In this document: one piece after another, positions 1-9,507 of the stretch
Layout: every line of letters starts with the position of its first letter
Numbering within the stretch: position 1 is the stretch's first letter
Source: Ascarosepion bandense
Taxonomy: Eukaryota; Mollusca; Cephalopoda; Sepiida; Sepiidae
Assembly: GCA_037127315.1 (NCBI GenBank)
Contig: JBBBDQ010000225.1
Span: forward strand, 1,109,001-1,173,000
Length of the DNA: 64,000 nt
Direction of reading: 5' to 3'
Translations under genes and position numbers: made by a program
Notes under the pieces: generated by a model
The model's input: only the letters and a program-made list of their open reading frames with translations
Database searches by the model: none
Told to the model about the DNA's origin: nothing

Positions 1-790
1 AAACAGATAGAAATAAGTTCAATGTTAGTCACACAAAGACACAGTATGCGTTTGCCAGACCATCTGGACATTTCTCTTTCAAGTCCCACTTTAAGATCTT
101 AGATCAACATTACTATAGTTAATATTTCTGAGTGATATTTACCAACCTGATAGGGAAATTGAAAATAAGGTAAAACCTGTTGTTAAGAGTGTTACAGTAA
201 CTGCAAATCATGACTGAATGTTTCTAAATGACACCTTTGCCAGGTAACAGTTGAAGTGAATGTAATGTTTTTATGAGGTTGTTGTTTCAAGTTTAATAAT
301 ATTGAAACAGATGTGATCTTCAAACTTGCATTTGTCAGTTGACTGAATTATCCTGAGTGATATTTGCCAGGTAACTGTAAACAGTTTTACAGTTTCTAGA
401 CTCAATATAATGTATTTATGATCTTTTTGTTTGAGGTTGTTTAGTAATATTGAAACTGATGAGATCTTGAAGACTTCAAAATTGCATTTAAATTTTGTCA
501 GTAAGTTTACTGAATATTTCTAAATGACACCTTTCAAAGTTTGTCAGGTAACAACTAAAATGAATGTTATGTCTTTATGAGGTTGTTGTTTCAAGTTTAG
601 TAACTAATATTGAAACTGATGAGATCTTCAGACATGTATTTGTCAGTTGACTGAATTATTCTAAGTGATATTTGCCAGGTAACAGTACCACTGAATGTAA
701 TTGTTATTGAATTTCTAAATTTCCTCCCATAAATTTTGTCTGAATTGTCTTAGAGAATTAGAAAATAAAACACGACTTCACCTGGAATTG
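1..790. repeat. Degenerate dimeric tandem repeat, about 305 bp period
   Basis: Two related monomer types alternate here. One carries a phrase like TTTCTAAATGACACCTTT before CAGGTAAC, the other carries AGTGATATTTGC before CAGGTAAC. The CAGGTAA(C) landmark falls at about 241, 368, 545 and 676, so same-type monomers repeat after about 304 and 308 bp while neighbouring monomers are 127-177 bp apart. Intervening phrases such as ATTGAAAC-GATG-GATCTT and GTCAGTTGACTGAATTAT also recur. I see no coding frame. The array starts outside the window, so its full size is unknown. It looks like an old satellite or the repeated UTR of an element. Confidence 0.7.
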
Positions 791-957
791 TTTTATTCAT
801 AACATTAGAGTGAAATAACATTACATGGATTTGGCTAGTAACTTTTCTATTTGGCTAGTAAACAAAAATATTTAGTTGTCAAAGGTCAACTGAAGGTTAA
901 TTTGTCCAGAGCCCTGTAAAATGACATTAAAGGCATTCTTGCCTGTCACTGAAAACA

Positions 958-1493
958 TTGAGGCCATTTCTAGCTAAAATGTTACTCAGTTATAGGTTGA
1001 TACCACATGTGGAGAGAATGTTGAGCCCATTGTTCCTGATGAGCAGACAGATTAGAGCCCCCATTACTATGTCTTTTGCCACAAAGGAGAGAGTATGGTA
1101 CATAAAAGACAAAAGTGCAAATCCTGAAGAAGCAAACTTTCTTTTGCAGAGAGGCAATAATACAGCTTTGATCGAGAAGGGCAGTATGTTTTGGCTCATG
1201 CAGATTAATTTAGAAAAATGATTGTCAGACAACGAGGAGTTGGAAGACCAAAGTCAGGAGGAGGAAGGTAACTATAGTGAGGAGGCAGAGAAGAAAACAG
1301 AAATGCAGGAGCAAGAAGAGAGAGAAAACTACAGTGATGAGGATGAACAATGACAAAGAAGAGAATAAAGAAAGACCAGGGTCACAAAAAAAAGTAGAAG
1401 AGAGGAACAAAAGCAAGAACTATATAAATCAAGCATAGTTAGATGTAGCAAAAGGAAAAACAAAGGGATACGACCACTCCTATTCAGGGAGGG
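958..1493 (+). pseudogene. Gypsy-type pol 3' end (integrase C-terminus), decayed
   Basis: The 958-1221 frame contains LLSYRLIPH followed by SPLFLM and a run like RQIRAPI. This resembles the segment after the integrase core of Ty3/Gypsy elements (LLSYR-TPH...SPAELMF-R-LR). A one-base shift near 1180 opens a frame reading YVLAHADQFRKM, similar to the H-DQ-R-R tail of Gypsy integrases, followed by an acidic Glu/Gln-rich tail. A purine run ends at 1493 and is followed by TGTGGTATCC, which could be the polypurine tract and the start of a 3' LTR. The integrase catalytic core is absent, so this is a truncated relic. Family assignment rests on motif resemblance only. Confidence 0.5.
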
Positions 1494-1760
1494 TGTGGTA
1501 TCCTATGCATATTAGCTGAGTTGTATGTAAGTACTAAGACGTTAACTGTTGGTACTACATCACGTCTCACATAACGATGTACCACATATCAAGTACTGAA
1601 GCTGTGAGATATACCAGACGTAACAGCAAGAATATTCAACCTGATGACTACAATTTGATTAGCTATCACTTCTATATTTTGATTTCAATGAAGAATATAA
1701 CACCTATATACATAATTATAAATTGGATTCATCTCCAAGTGACCCTATATAAAACCTAAA
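1494..1760 (+). repeat. Possible Gypsy 3' LTR (start only is defined)
   Basis: The segment begins TGTGGTATCC directly after a purine-rich stretch and contains a TATA-like CTATATAAAACC near 1745. Both fit an LTR that follows the Gypsy pol tail. No second LTR copy is present in the window, so the right end is not defined. Confidence 0.3.
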
Positions 1761-3159
1761 ACTCATAAAAAGAGAAAAATTGTAACTACTAAAATATTCA
1801 ATCTTTGCTGATAAAACTCAAATTAGTGGATTGTTATCACATTTTAACAAGATAAAACAGTGTAAGTTTCTCTACAAAGAATTATAGTTTGTTGAACACA
1901 ATTTCTTTTCCTGAATTTATTTTTCAAAATTCTTCAAAACCACATATGTACACTAAGAAAACAACAATTCCCATAGACAACTGAATTAACTAAACTGAAT
2001 TTCATACAATCATATCCTTTTAGTTGTTGACAGAAAAAAGTTGAAACACACAAGGTCAATAACAAGCTAATTGTTAGGAAAGAATGATCGTTCACAATAT
2101 TCCCATCACATGAGAATGCCCGCATTTTCAGGTTATATAACCTTTACTTCTGCCTATAAGTTCTATATCATTTAATAACATTATGGAAATTGCTTTCATT
2201 TTACTGAATTTTGATTTCAGAGATAACATGGTTATCTAGTACATTTTATGAAAAAAAGAGTCACTAACTAAATGTATAAAATAATTTTTAGTCTTGAAAA
2301 AAAAGAAACACCAAAAGAAAAATTGCACACACATTCGTTCTTTTTTTAAATGCCATATCATTTTAAAACATAGGCAAACACAGCTCACTATAGATTACAC
2401 ATCTTTATTATCAGTGATTTTATCATGACTTTTTTTACAATGATGTTCACCCTGTACAAGGCTCAAGAGCCACTCGAAGTAGAGAGCTACAGAGCAAGAG
2501 GTACAGCTTATATGGATTTGTATGGAAGATAATGGTTAACTCTATCCTTAAGCAGGACAAGTATAGTAATCAGGGAAGCACTCTCATGGAAGTCAATTCC
2601 ACAAAGGTACTGGTCCACGAGAAGAAGCTGTTCAGCTTCCTGAGAAACAGTGTAATGGTTTCCTTCTCCAGTTTTGAATTCAGAATTCTCTCTATACTAA
2701 ACTGACTGCCAAACAAGACTAGGAAACTAGTCTTGCTATTTAACCTATATCTAGAAAGGAGCGAATTTATGCCTTTCTCAAGTGCACTAGAGCAAAGTGA
2801 ATGTAACATACAGAACTTGAACTTACTTCACCAATTCCACTTATGATACTTATGATGTTGCCTACACATTTCACACAATTTCATAAAAATGTCTAGAAAT
2901 ATCACTTGAACGGATGAGCTTATCAAAGTAATAATAAAAAATAAAAAATGAAATAATTTAAATATATTTTTAAAAATTGGGGATGCAAGCTTAAGAGTAA
3001 AAACATACTCACAGGATTAACAAGTGGAAATATATCATCAGAACTCATCTTTCATCCAAAATGAAATAGCATACAATGCAATTAAATCTTGATACTATTT
3101 TTTCCTTGGTTAAATTATGAATACAATCAGGAAAAGCATCATTCTGAAAAAGAAAAAAA
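1761..3159. other. AT-rich intergenic stretch, nothing recognised
   Basis: There are many stops in all frames and several poly(A/T) runs. The least AT-rich part (2440-2830) has short open frames on the minus strand but no motif that I recognise. I see no RNA gene or element end. Confidence 0.5.
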
Positions 3160-3762
3160 AAGCAATAAAACAGTATTTACATTATTTAGACTATTGTCCT
3201 CATCTTTGTTGCCATTTGTATGACATTTCGGAAATTGTATGCTCCGGCCTTCTTAAGGTGCAAGGAATTTCAAACGGAATCCTTCATTACAATCATCCTT
3301 TGCTTACAGCCTCTTCTGGTAGTCATGAGTTATCTCCCTCTAACCCTGTAAGTTACTTATTTAGCACTGCTGTAGCCTGCAATTGAACTCACAACTTTTT
3401 TGGTCAAGTCACAAGAACTAACCAATGTCCATATCCATTGGGCCATGTGTCCTTAAGGACAAAAACAACTGAATTTTTGGGACTTATAAAACTAATGTCC
3501 AGTAACCCATTTTTTTACCAGAGCGCATATTGCAATTTTTTGATGTTTTCTCTAGTATTTCTTTTTTTACCAGAGTTCATATTGCAATTTTGACACTAAT
3601 GATTTTCTCTGGCATTTCATGTTACTAGTTCCCATTATGTGTTCATCTTTATGCTTGATCGGCTTAGGAGATTTTTGTAGCCTAGCATATGTGCTAATTC
3701 CTTAAGTATATGTAATTTCCAGTTGCGGTGATAGGGGGCAGTGATCCACTTTCTCCCTCTAT

Positions 3763-4340
3763 ATGTGGTCAGCTATGCCTGATTCAAGCCAACATTCACC
3801 GGCCAATACCTCAACTAACTTCCACCACACATACAATGTAAAGAAAGGGATCATCTGCTGCCTTCAACATCGAGCAAAAGTCATAAGCAGCTACTCAGAG
3901 TCATACAAACAGGAAATGGTCAGTATAAGCAGTACCCTACAATGAAACAATTATCCAGGGTAAATGACAACATCTCCAACATACATGGAAGGGAGGATGT
4001 ATGAGGATAGCAACTCTCAGAAAACAGCCTTCATCTGTCTACCCTATATTAAGGGGTTATCAGAGAAAATACAAAAGATCTGTGGTCCATATAACATCAG
4101 GACAATCTTCCAAAGTGGTTCTACACTTCGCAAATATTTCTCCTGAGTAAGACCCCCCACCCAACAGAGGAGGACATGACTAAGGACTGTGTGTACGCCA
4201 TTCCATGTAGCTGTGAGAAAAAAATATGAAGCAGAAACAGGCCACCCTGCTTAAGGTAAGGCTACAAAAACATTGCAAGGCTGTAACATGAGTGGAGATA
4301 GAAAAATCAGACATAGCTGACCAGATATAGAGGGAGAAAG
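3763..4340 (+). pseudogene. Penelope-like element C-terminal region with GIY-YIG endonuclease remnant
   Basis: The frames at 3763-3945 and 3964-4146 encode a linker (TYNVKKGII..LQHRAKVIS, then KIQKICGPYNIRTIF.SGSTLR) that leads into a stretch reading CVYAIPCSC followed by KKY-AETG at about 4169-4230. This corresponds to the GIY-YIG signature (xIYxIPCxCGKxYxGETGR) at the C-terminus of many Penelope-like and related endonuclease-reverse transcriptase retroelements. Here GIY has become VYA and YIG has become YEA, so the nuclease would be dead. In-frame stops occur near 3943 and 4144. A second copy lies at 33740-34300. Confidence 0.65.
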
Positions 4341-4662
4341 TGGATTACCGTCCCCTCTGAGATAAAGTTGAAATAATAGAGAACGCCACTGGAAACAATG
4401 TAAACTTAAGGAATCAGCACATATGCTAGGCTACAAAAATCTCCTATGCCAACAAAGCATAGAGATGAACACAATATGGTAACTAGTAATATGGCATGCC
4501 AGAGAAAAACATTAGTGTCAAAATTGCAATCCGGTAAAAAGATATTAGAGAAAACCATTAAACATCAAAAAATTGCAATATGAACTGTGATAAAAAAGGG
4601 TTACTGGACACTAGGTTTATAAGTCTCAAAAATTCAGTTGTTCTTGTCTTCCTTAAGGACAC

Positions 4663-4731
4663 ATGGCCCAGTGGATATAGACGTTGGTTAGTTCCTGTGA
4701 CTTGATTCAAAGAGTTGTGAGTTCAATACCA
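4663..4731 (+). repeat. tRNA-like pol III promoter module in the PLE 3' region
   Basis: TGGCCCAGTGG (4664-4674) fits an A box and GAGTTCAATACC (4719-4730) fits a B box, at tRNA-like spacing. The inverted counterpart in the left arm has its B box at about 3380-3391 and its A box at about 3435-3445 on the minus strand. The module looks like the head of a tRNA-derived SINE joined to a PLE tail. I did not fold it, and no intact tRNA is claimed. Confidence 0.55.
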
Positions 4732-5114
4732 GTTAACAAGTAACTTACAGGGTCAGAGGGAGATAAATCATGACTACTCTATAAGGATGATATACCCCAG
4801 TGATTGTAATAAAGAGTTTGGTTCGAAATTCCTAGCACCTGAAGAAGGTGGGAGCGTACAAATGTAAATACTATCTCATCTCAGAAATATAGACTAAAAT
4901 AATACAACATGAAAACATTTGATATATATATAAGTGGTTAATACTAATGGAAGCATTTTGCAGTTAAATATTTACTTTTAAAAAGTGCTCAGCACAAAAG
5001 TAGAGCATAGATATATAGTTATTATTATAGGATACTGCAACTGCTATAAAGTTTTGATGTTTAATACACCATCAGGCAGTGAAATGTGGTTAATTTATCT
5101 ATATATATATATAT

Positions 5115-5145
5115 ATTTTATTTTTTTTAAATCTCTCTCAGATGA

Positions 5146-5181
<36 letters not shown>

Positions 5182-5212
5182 TCATCTGAGAGAGATTTAA
5201 AAAAAATAAAAT
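5115..5212. repeat. Perfect 98-bp palindrome with an (AT)n centre
   Basis: The arms 5115-5150 and 5177-5212 are exact reverse complements. Each contains CTCTCTCAGATGACTAAT or its complement plus a T8/A8 run. The centre is an (AT)n run that also pairs with itself. This could extrude as a cruciform, or be the remnant of two abutting inverted element ends. Confidence 0.9.
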
Positions 5213-5539
5213 TAAACTAAAAATAAAGAAGGCTATCAAATAAGCTGAATAAAGTGGGGTGAGAGGTTATTACATTTTCAAAAAATTGTATGTGTGGATC
5301 CATACAAAAAAACATACCAATGTATTACCAAAGAAGATACGTCAAAAGTTTAAACCAGAAAGGAATAAAGCGCTAGCTGAGAATATAAAAAGCGAAGAGC
5401 TGAAAAAAAAATAAATAAAAATATAAAAACTAAATAAAAAAATTTTCCTTTCAAAGGGTTTTCTTCATATAAAAACCCAAACAGATGAGAAAAAACAGAA
5501 GTGAAGTTTTATAAACAGAAGTACTAATTAAAAGATGAT

Positions 5540-5640
5540 AGTATAAATATCGAAAATTGATAATCGAAAAAAATCGGGTTATAGAAGGAGTGGTCTGATT
5601 TTAATCAAATTTGATACACTCATAGACAAAGACATAAGAA
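5540..5640 (+). repeat. Fragment of an interspersed repeat shared with 20430-20662
   Basis: The stretch from about 5553 to 5620 contains AAAAAATCGGGTTATAGA and AATCAAATTTGATACACTC. It matches 20589-20662 almost base for base. The following 5690-5760 segment (GGCAAGATGTTTGTGCGTGTG) resembles the GT-rich start of the same family at about 20445. The order of the blocks differs between the two sites, suggesting rearranged copies. No coding frame is seen. Confidence 0.65.
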
Positions 5641-5769
5641 ACGATATTGAGAAGTTTCAAGGTTGCAGTTCTTACAATAGTGCAGAAAACCGATGATATA
5701 TATGTATATATAAGGCAAGATGTTTGTGCGTGTGTCTGTTTATCTGCCTGTATATCTGTATTTTTTCAG

Positions 5770-7663
5770 TCCTTTTATTTTAGTTCTTGCTTTGGGTTTG
5801 GCTCTAAGTAGGTATAATTGTAGTTCTTAGTCTCAGCCATGATACCATTTACTCAGAGGACTTATTTAGCCTTCAAAATTAAATATAAAATTTAGCTATT
5901 TTTTGGGAAAGAAAAGAGAAAAATATAATTTTTCTTCTTTCCTGTTTGAAGTGGATATTTCTTGGTAAAGCTAAAAATTTTTATTAGCCAAACAATGTGT
6001 CAGAATTATTTGATGGGGTCAGGCGGGGTCAAAGTTCAACAGATTTTTCTGGGAACAGATGCATGTGAGATGGTGATATGTCATTCATCGAGGCTAACCC
6101 CTTCCGCAAATTGAGTGGGCGGAAAATGATTTCATTGACCAAGGGCTTCAAGTCGGCTAAGTCCCGAGAGGATTGAAAAAGGTTATAAAAATCTGGACTC
6201 AGTGAGAAAAGTCAGTTTCTTTTAGAGTTTTCTCAGTTGCTTTTCAGTTAGTTTGTTTTTAAGTTAGCTGAGTAGCTATCAGTCGAAATGTAATGACTGT
6301 GGAAAAAGGTTCCCAACCAGGGAGCCATGACCCATGGCTAGTCACCCACCATAGAATTTATGGCTAAAGAGTTAATTTCGAATGAAGGCTGCTACAGATT
6401 AACTTAAGGAGTTAATTTGGAATAATGTGCCTACAATATGAATCCCGAAAGAATGTTATTGTTTTTTTTAATCACAGGAAAATCAAAAATTCTGATTCTT
6501 TGTTCGCTCTACTTCGGTAAACTAGTTAAACTCCGATAAGGACCTGAAAGGACATTGCTATTTTAGAAATTACATAGAAAATTGACAGCCATGATTATAG
6601 AGAATATGTGAAAAGACTTTAGTGAAATTTGAAGAGCTCTGTTTACTTTAACGAAACTTAGACAAGACATTTTTATTTAAGGATTAGAAGCTCTGAGATT
6701 TTTAAACGAACTCTCTATCTCTCTGCTGTAAACCAATATTCCGACAACTGTATTATCTGCTCCTGTGAAAAGAAAAACATTGTTTATATATATATATATA
6801 TATATACATACATACAGACATTCATCGTAACTCTTCAGGCATGTTCAACCTTGTTCATTTATTTTACTAATTTTTTTTTTTTTTTGCTGCTGTATTTATT
6901 TTTTTTTAACCATAAGTGTGCACCAGACTAGCTCTAAAAGGCAGCTATTAAAATTGCACGACGCAACCTCTGGGATCAATTCACAATGTGGGACAGTCAG
7001 TGGCGGGTTGTTGCAAGAGATGTCTTGTAATTCAGCTTTTGAGACGAGAACGTCATGACCAGCAACAGCGACCAAACCAACCGGCCAACCAGTTCGCAGT
7101 GTCACAAATGGGATCATCACGACTGTCAACGAGAACGGGTGTCACATTAAACGGTCAGTTCCGGGCATAAGGTGTCACATGCTAATTAGGTGCTAGGTTT
7201 TTTGAAAAGAGTTGTCAGTTGTAAAAAGGGAATTTTTTGATCAGTTGAACAAAGCACATGTTTTCTTCATCCAACTTTGATTTTTGTCCAGCCTAAGTTT
7301 GCCGGAAGTGATTTTGGAACTGTTAAGTTAATCAATTTTATTTTGTTACATTTTTCTTTTTTTTTAATTTTTGCATACCTGTCTTTTTTTCATTTTTTCT
7401 TTTCCCATTTTTTTTTTCTTTGAACCCCCCAATCCTGTTTTTATTTCTTTTTGCATGTTTAATTTTTATTTATCCAATTTATTTTGGTTTTTAGTTTTAG
7501 TTTTATGTGTTTATTGTTTATTACATTTAATTTTCCACATTTTTGCTTGATTTTGTTTTTGTTTATTTTGTTTTTTGTTTGCAAGAACTTTTCTTGTACT
7601 TTTCTTTCTTACTTTCCGTTTAAGCAGTAATTAGCTTAAATTTTCAAAAAAGCAAACGTTTAT
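5770..7663. other. AT-rich stretch, possibly the Tx1-like LINE 5' UTR and promoter
   Basis: No coding frame is recognised. A TATA-like GGTTATAAAAATC lies at about 6180-6192, followed by repeated CAGTT words up to about 6290. A GC-richer block with balanced base use lies at 6950-7180. Poly(T) runs fill 7340-7640 just before the first LINE frame. This could be the LINE 5' UTR, but no second copy is available to fix its start. Confidence 0.3.
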
Positions 7664-8760
7664 TTGTTTGGTCATGGTGGTTTCATGCCACCATGGCAGA
7701 CAATTCTAATTCACCGGTGGTGCAAAAATCAAAACATGTCATCGCCTAAAAAACAGGCTTGGAGTAAGGACAGACCTAAAAAAGAATATAAAAACTTGAG
7801 AGGAGAATATGACTCATTCATTAATGGCAACGAGTTCCTCACAATACCCGAAGCCATTAATGCAGTAAAAACCAGAACTATTTCCCTGTTGATCTCCGAT
7901 GTGGGAACTTGGAGGCTTATTGGAGTCAGCAGGGAAACAATGGAAGAAGCCCTAAAGAGCCTTCAGATAGGACCCAAGATCTTATCAAGATCTAATTCTT
8001 CATGGGACATTTTGCTCTCAAGGTGGAAGCAAAGAGACTGGCAGGAAGTATCTGACCATGAAAACAGTCTGCCTCCAGACTGAATACATGGGCACCAGAA
8101 GAACAAAAATTACTGTCCATGGAGTCCCAGTGGACATTAATGGAGACAGTTTAGGGGCATTTTTCACCCAGTATGGGCAAGTAAATGAAGTGACTGCAGC
8201 AGTCAGCAAGACTGGAATAGCCACTGGGGACTTTATTCTACTTGTCACACTAACAAGAAAGAGTTTTCTAGAGATCCCAAATATCTTGAAGTGTCGAGAA
8301 AAGATGATGCCTGTCATAGTGGAGGGCAGGCAACCATTTTGTTGAGCTTGTGGTGCCTCGGGACACATGTCAAAAGTATGTCCCGGTAAACAAAGCTCAC
8401 CACAGCAGAATCAAGCTTCACAAACAGTAGAAATGCCTAGCAAGGCTCCAGATAATGATTGGAAGGAAGTGGCCAAAAAAGGGCCAGAAAACAATCTCTT
8501 TCTCTCAACAGAAGATGTTACAGCAACAACCCAAAGGGAAGCTGGAGCCAGGAAAAAATCAGCTCTTGATAAATCAAAAAAGAGTTCTAGAAAAAGAGAC
8601 TCAGCTAAAACAAAAGAAGCTTCAACAAGACCAGCAACAGTCTAAACAGTAGAAACAGGAACAACAAAAGCAGCAACACCAACAAAAAGGAAAATTCGAC
8701 CAGCAACATTAGCAGAAACAGCAAAGGGATGCAGATTCCAATATGGATACAGAAGAAATG
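7664..8760 (+). pseudogene. Tx1-like LINE ORF1 (nucleic-acid-binding protein), frameshifted
   Basis: The frame runs from 7664 to 8083, shifts, and resumes near 8085-8345 and 8346-8645. The first half has no known fold that I can name. The middle (RRTKITVHGVPVDI...LGAFFTQYGQV) resembles an RRM-like segment. A CCHC zinc knuckle follows at 8340-8381 (C-x2-C-x4-H-x4-C, ending HMSKVCPGK), with a TGA in place of the residue after the first Cys. The C-terminal part is Lys/Gln-rich with long CAG/CAA runs, typical of ORF1 in Tx1-type elements. ORF1 proteins coat LINE RNA. This copy could not make an intact protein. Confidence 0.65.
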
Positions 8761-9507
8761 CTCCCTCTTTGAGCCTCCTTGAACAGGGGAAGGGAAGAGG
8801 ATGAAGAGATACCAACTAAGAAAAATGGGCGGGAAGGAGTAGAAAAGAACAGGAGATAACCAGGGATAGGTCTCACTCAGTCCCCGCCTCATCAGTGGAA
8901 GTAGAGGCAAGCCCCAAGTCAAGGAGCTTCCCCTCTTCACCATCAAGAACTCCATAATCCTTAACTTCCACACATTCACAACCATCCACTTTGATTCTGC
9001 TATCAAAATCCACCCCGCCACACCCATCGAGAAAAAAGGGAGATAGAAAACTTTTTTCCCCAGGTGGAAAATATGTGTAAAATTGAAAGGAGGAGGCAGA
9101 AAAAGATCTGTCCACTCAAAAAAAGGCTCTATTGGGGCCACATTTTAAAGTAACCCATGTAGATGAGAAAACCATTGAAGATCCCCGTAATTTCCCTAGG
9201 GTCTCAGGTGTGATTACATATATTAGGGAAGCGGGGCGAACTTAAAAGTATGGACACATATTCAAGAGGCAATAGATGGTTTTCCTAAACTGTGAATGGC
9301 CCAGATGGGCACTGAAGATTTAAAGAAACTTGGCAGATTTTGTGCAGGGAGGGTCCCGGTACGTCTCCACTCCTCTATACAGAGCCTTAAAATTAACACA
9401 TCCCATGGGTGTTGGCAGAATTGTACGGGCAGCCTGGGACAATCTGTCGGGGTTCTAAGAGTTGCAGATTTCTGTCCAGTCTATGTCTAAGGGGTACCAC
9501 TTAGAAA
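8761..9507 (+). other. Region between LINE ORF1 and ORF2
   Basis: Decayed sequence joins the Gln-rich ORF1 tail to the ORF2 start. The 9296-9490 frame (QMGTEDLKKLGRFCAGRVP) may be a frameshifted late part of ORF1. Minus-strand open frames here are antisense shadows of the A/G-rich strand. Confidence 0.4.

Larger units (their letters stand above)
3160..4880. repeat. Imperfect inverted duplication of a Penelope-like element 3' region
   Basis: The left arm (about 3160-3790, reading on the minus strand) is the reverse complement of the right arm (about 4305-4880, reading on the plus strand), with small indels. Each arm holds the end of the coding part, two copies of a TTGCAAT-containing unit, a tRNA-like segment with A and B boxes, and a GAAGAAGG tail. 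The segment between the arms (about 3790-4305) is a plus-strand coding remnant of the same element. Head-to-head copies are known for Penelope-like elements, but a chance double insertion is also possible. Confidence 0.75.

Noticed and set aside
4664..4730. Functional tRNA gene
   Set aside because: A/B boxes are present, but the segment repeats within the PLE arms and I could not fit a proper acceptor stem or anticodon arm.
8341..8343. TGA inside the ORF1 zinc knuckle and TGAs in BEL integrase read as selenocysteine
   Set aside because: The elements carry many other lesions, the TGAs sit at Arg/Trp positions, and no SECIS-like structure was seen. CGA or TGG decay is simpler.
8605..9141. Minus-strand frame of 178 codons with Leu/Phe-rich protein
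   Set aside because: It is the antisense of the Gln/Lys-rich tail and inter-ORF region of the Tx1-like LINE, and has no motif of its own.
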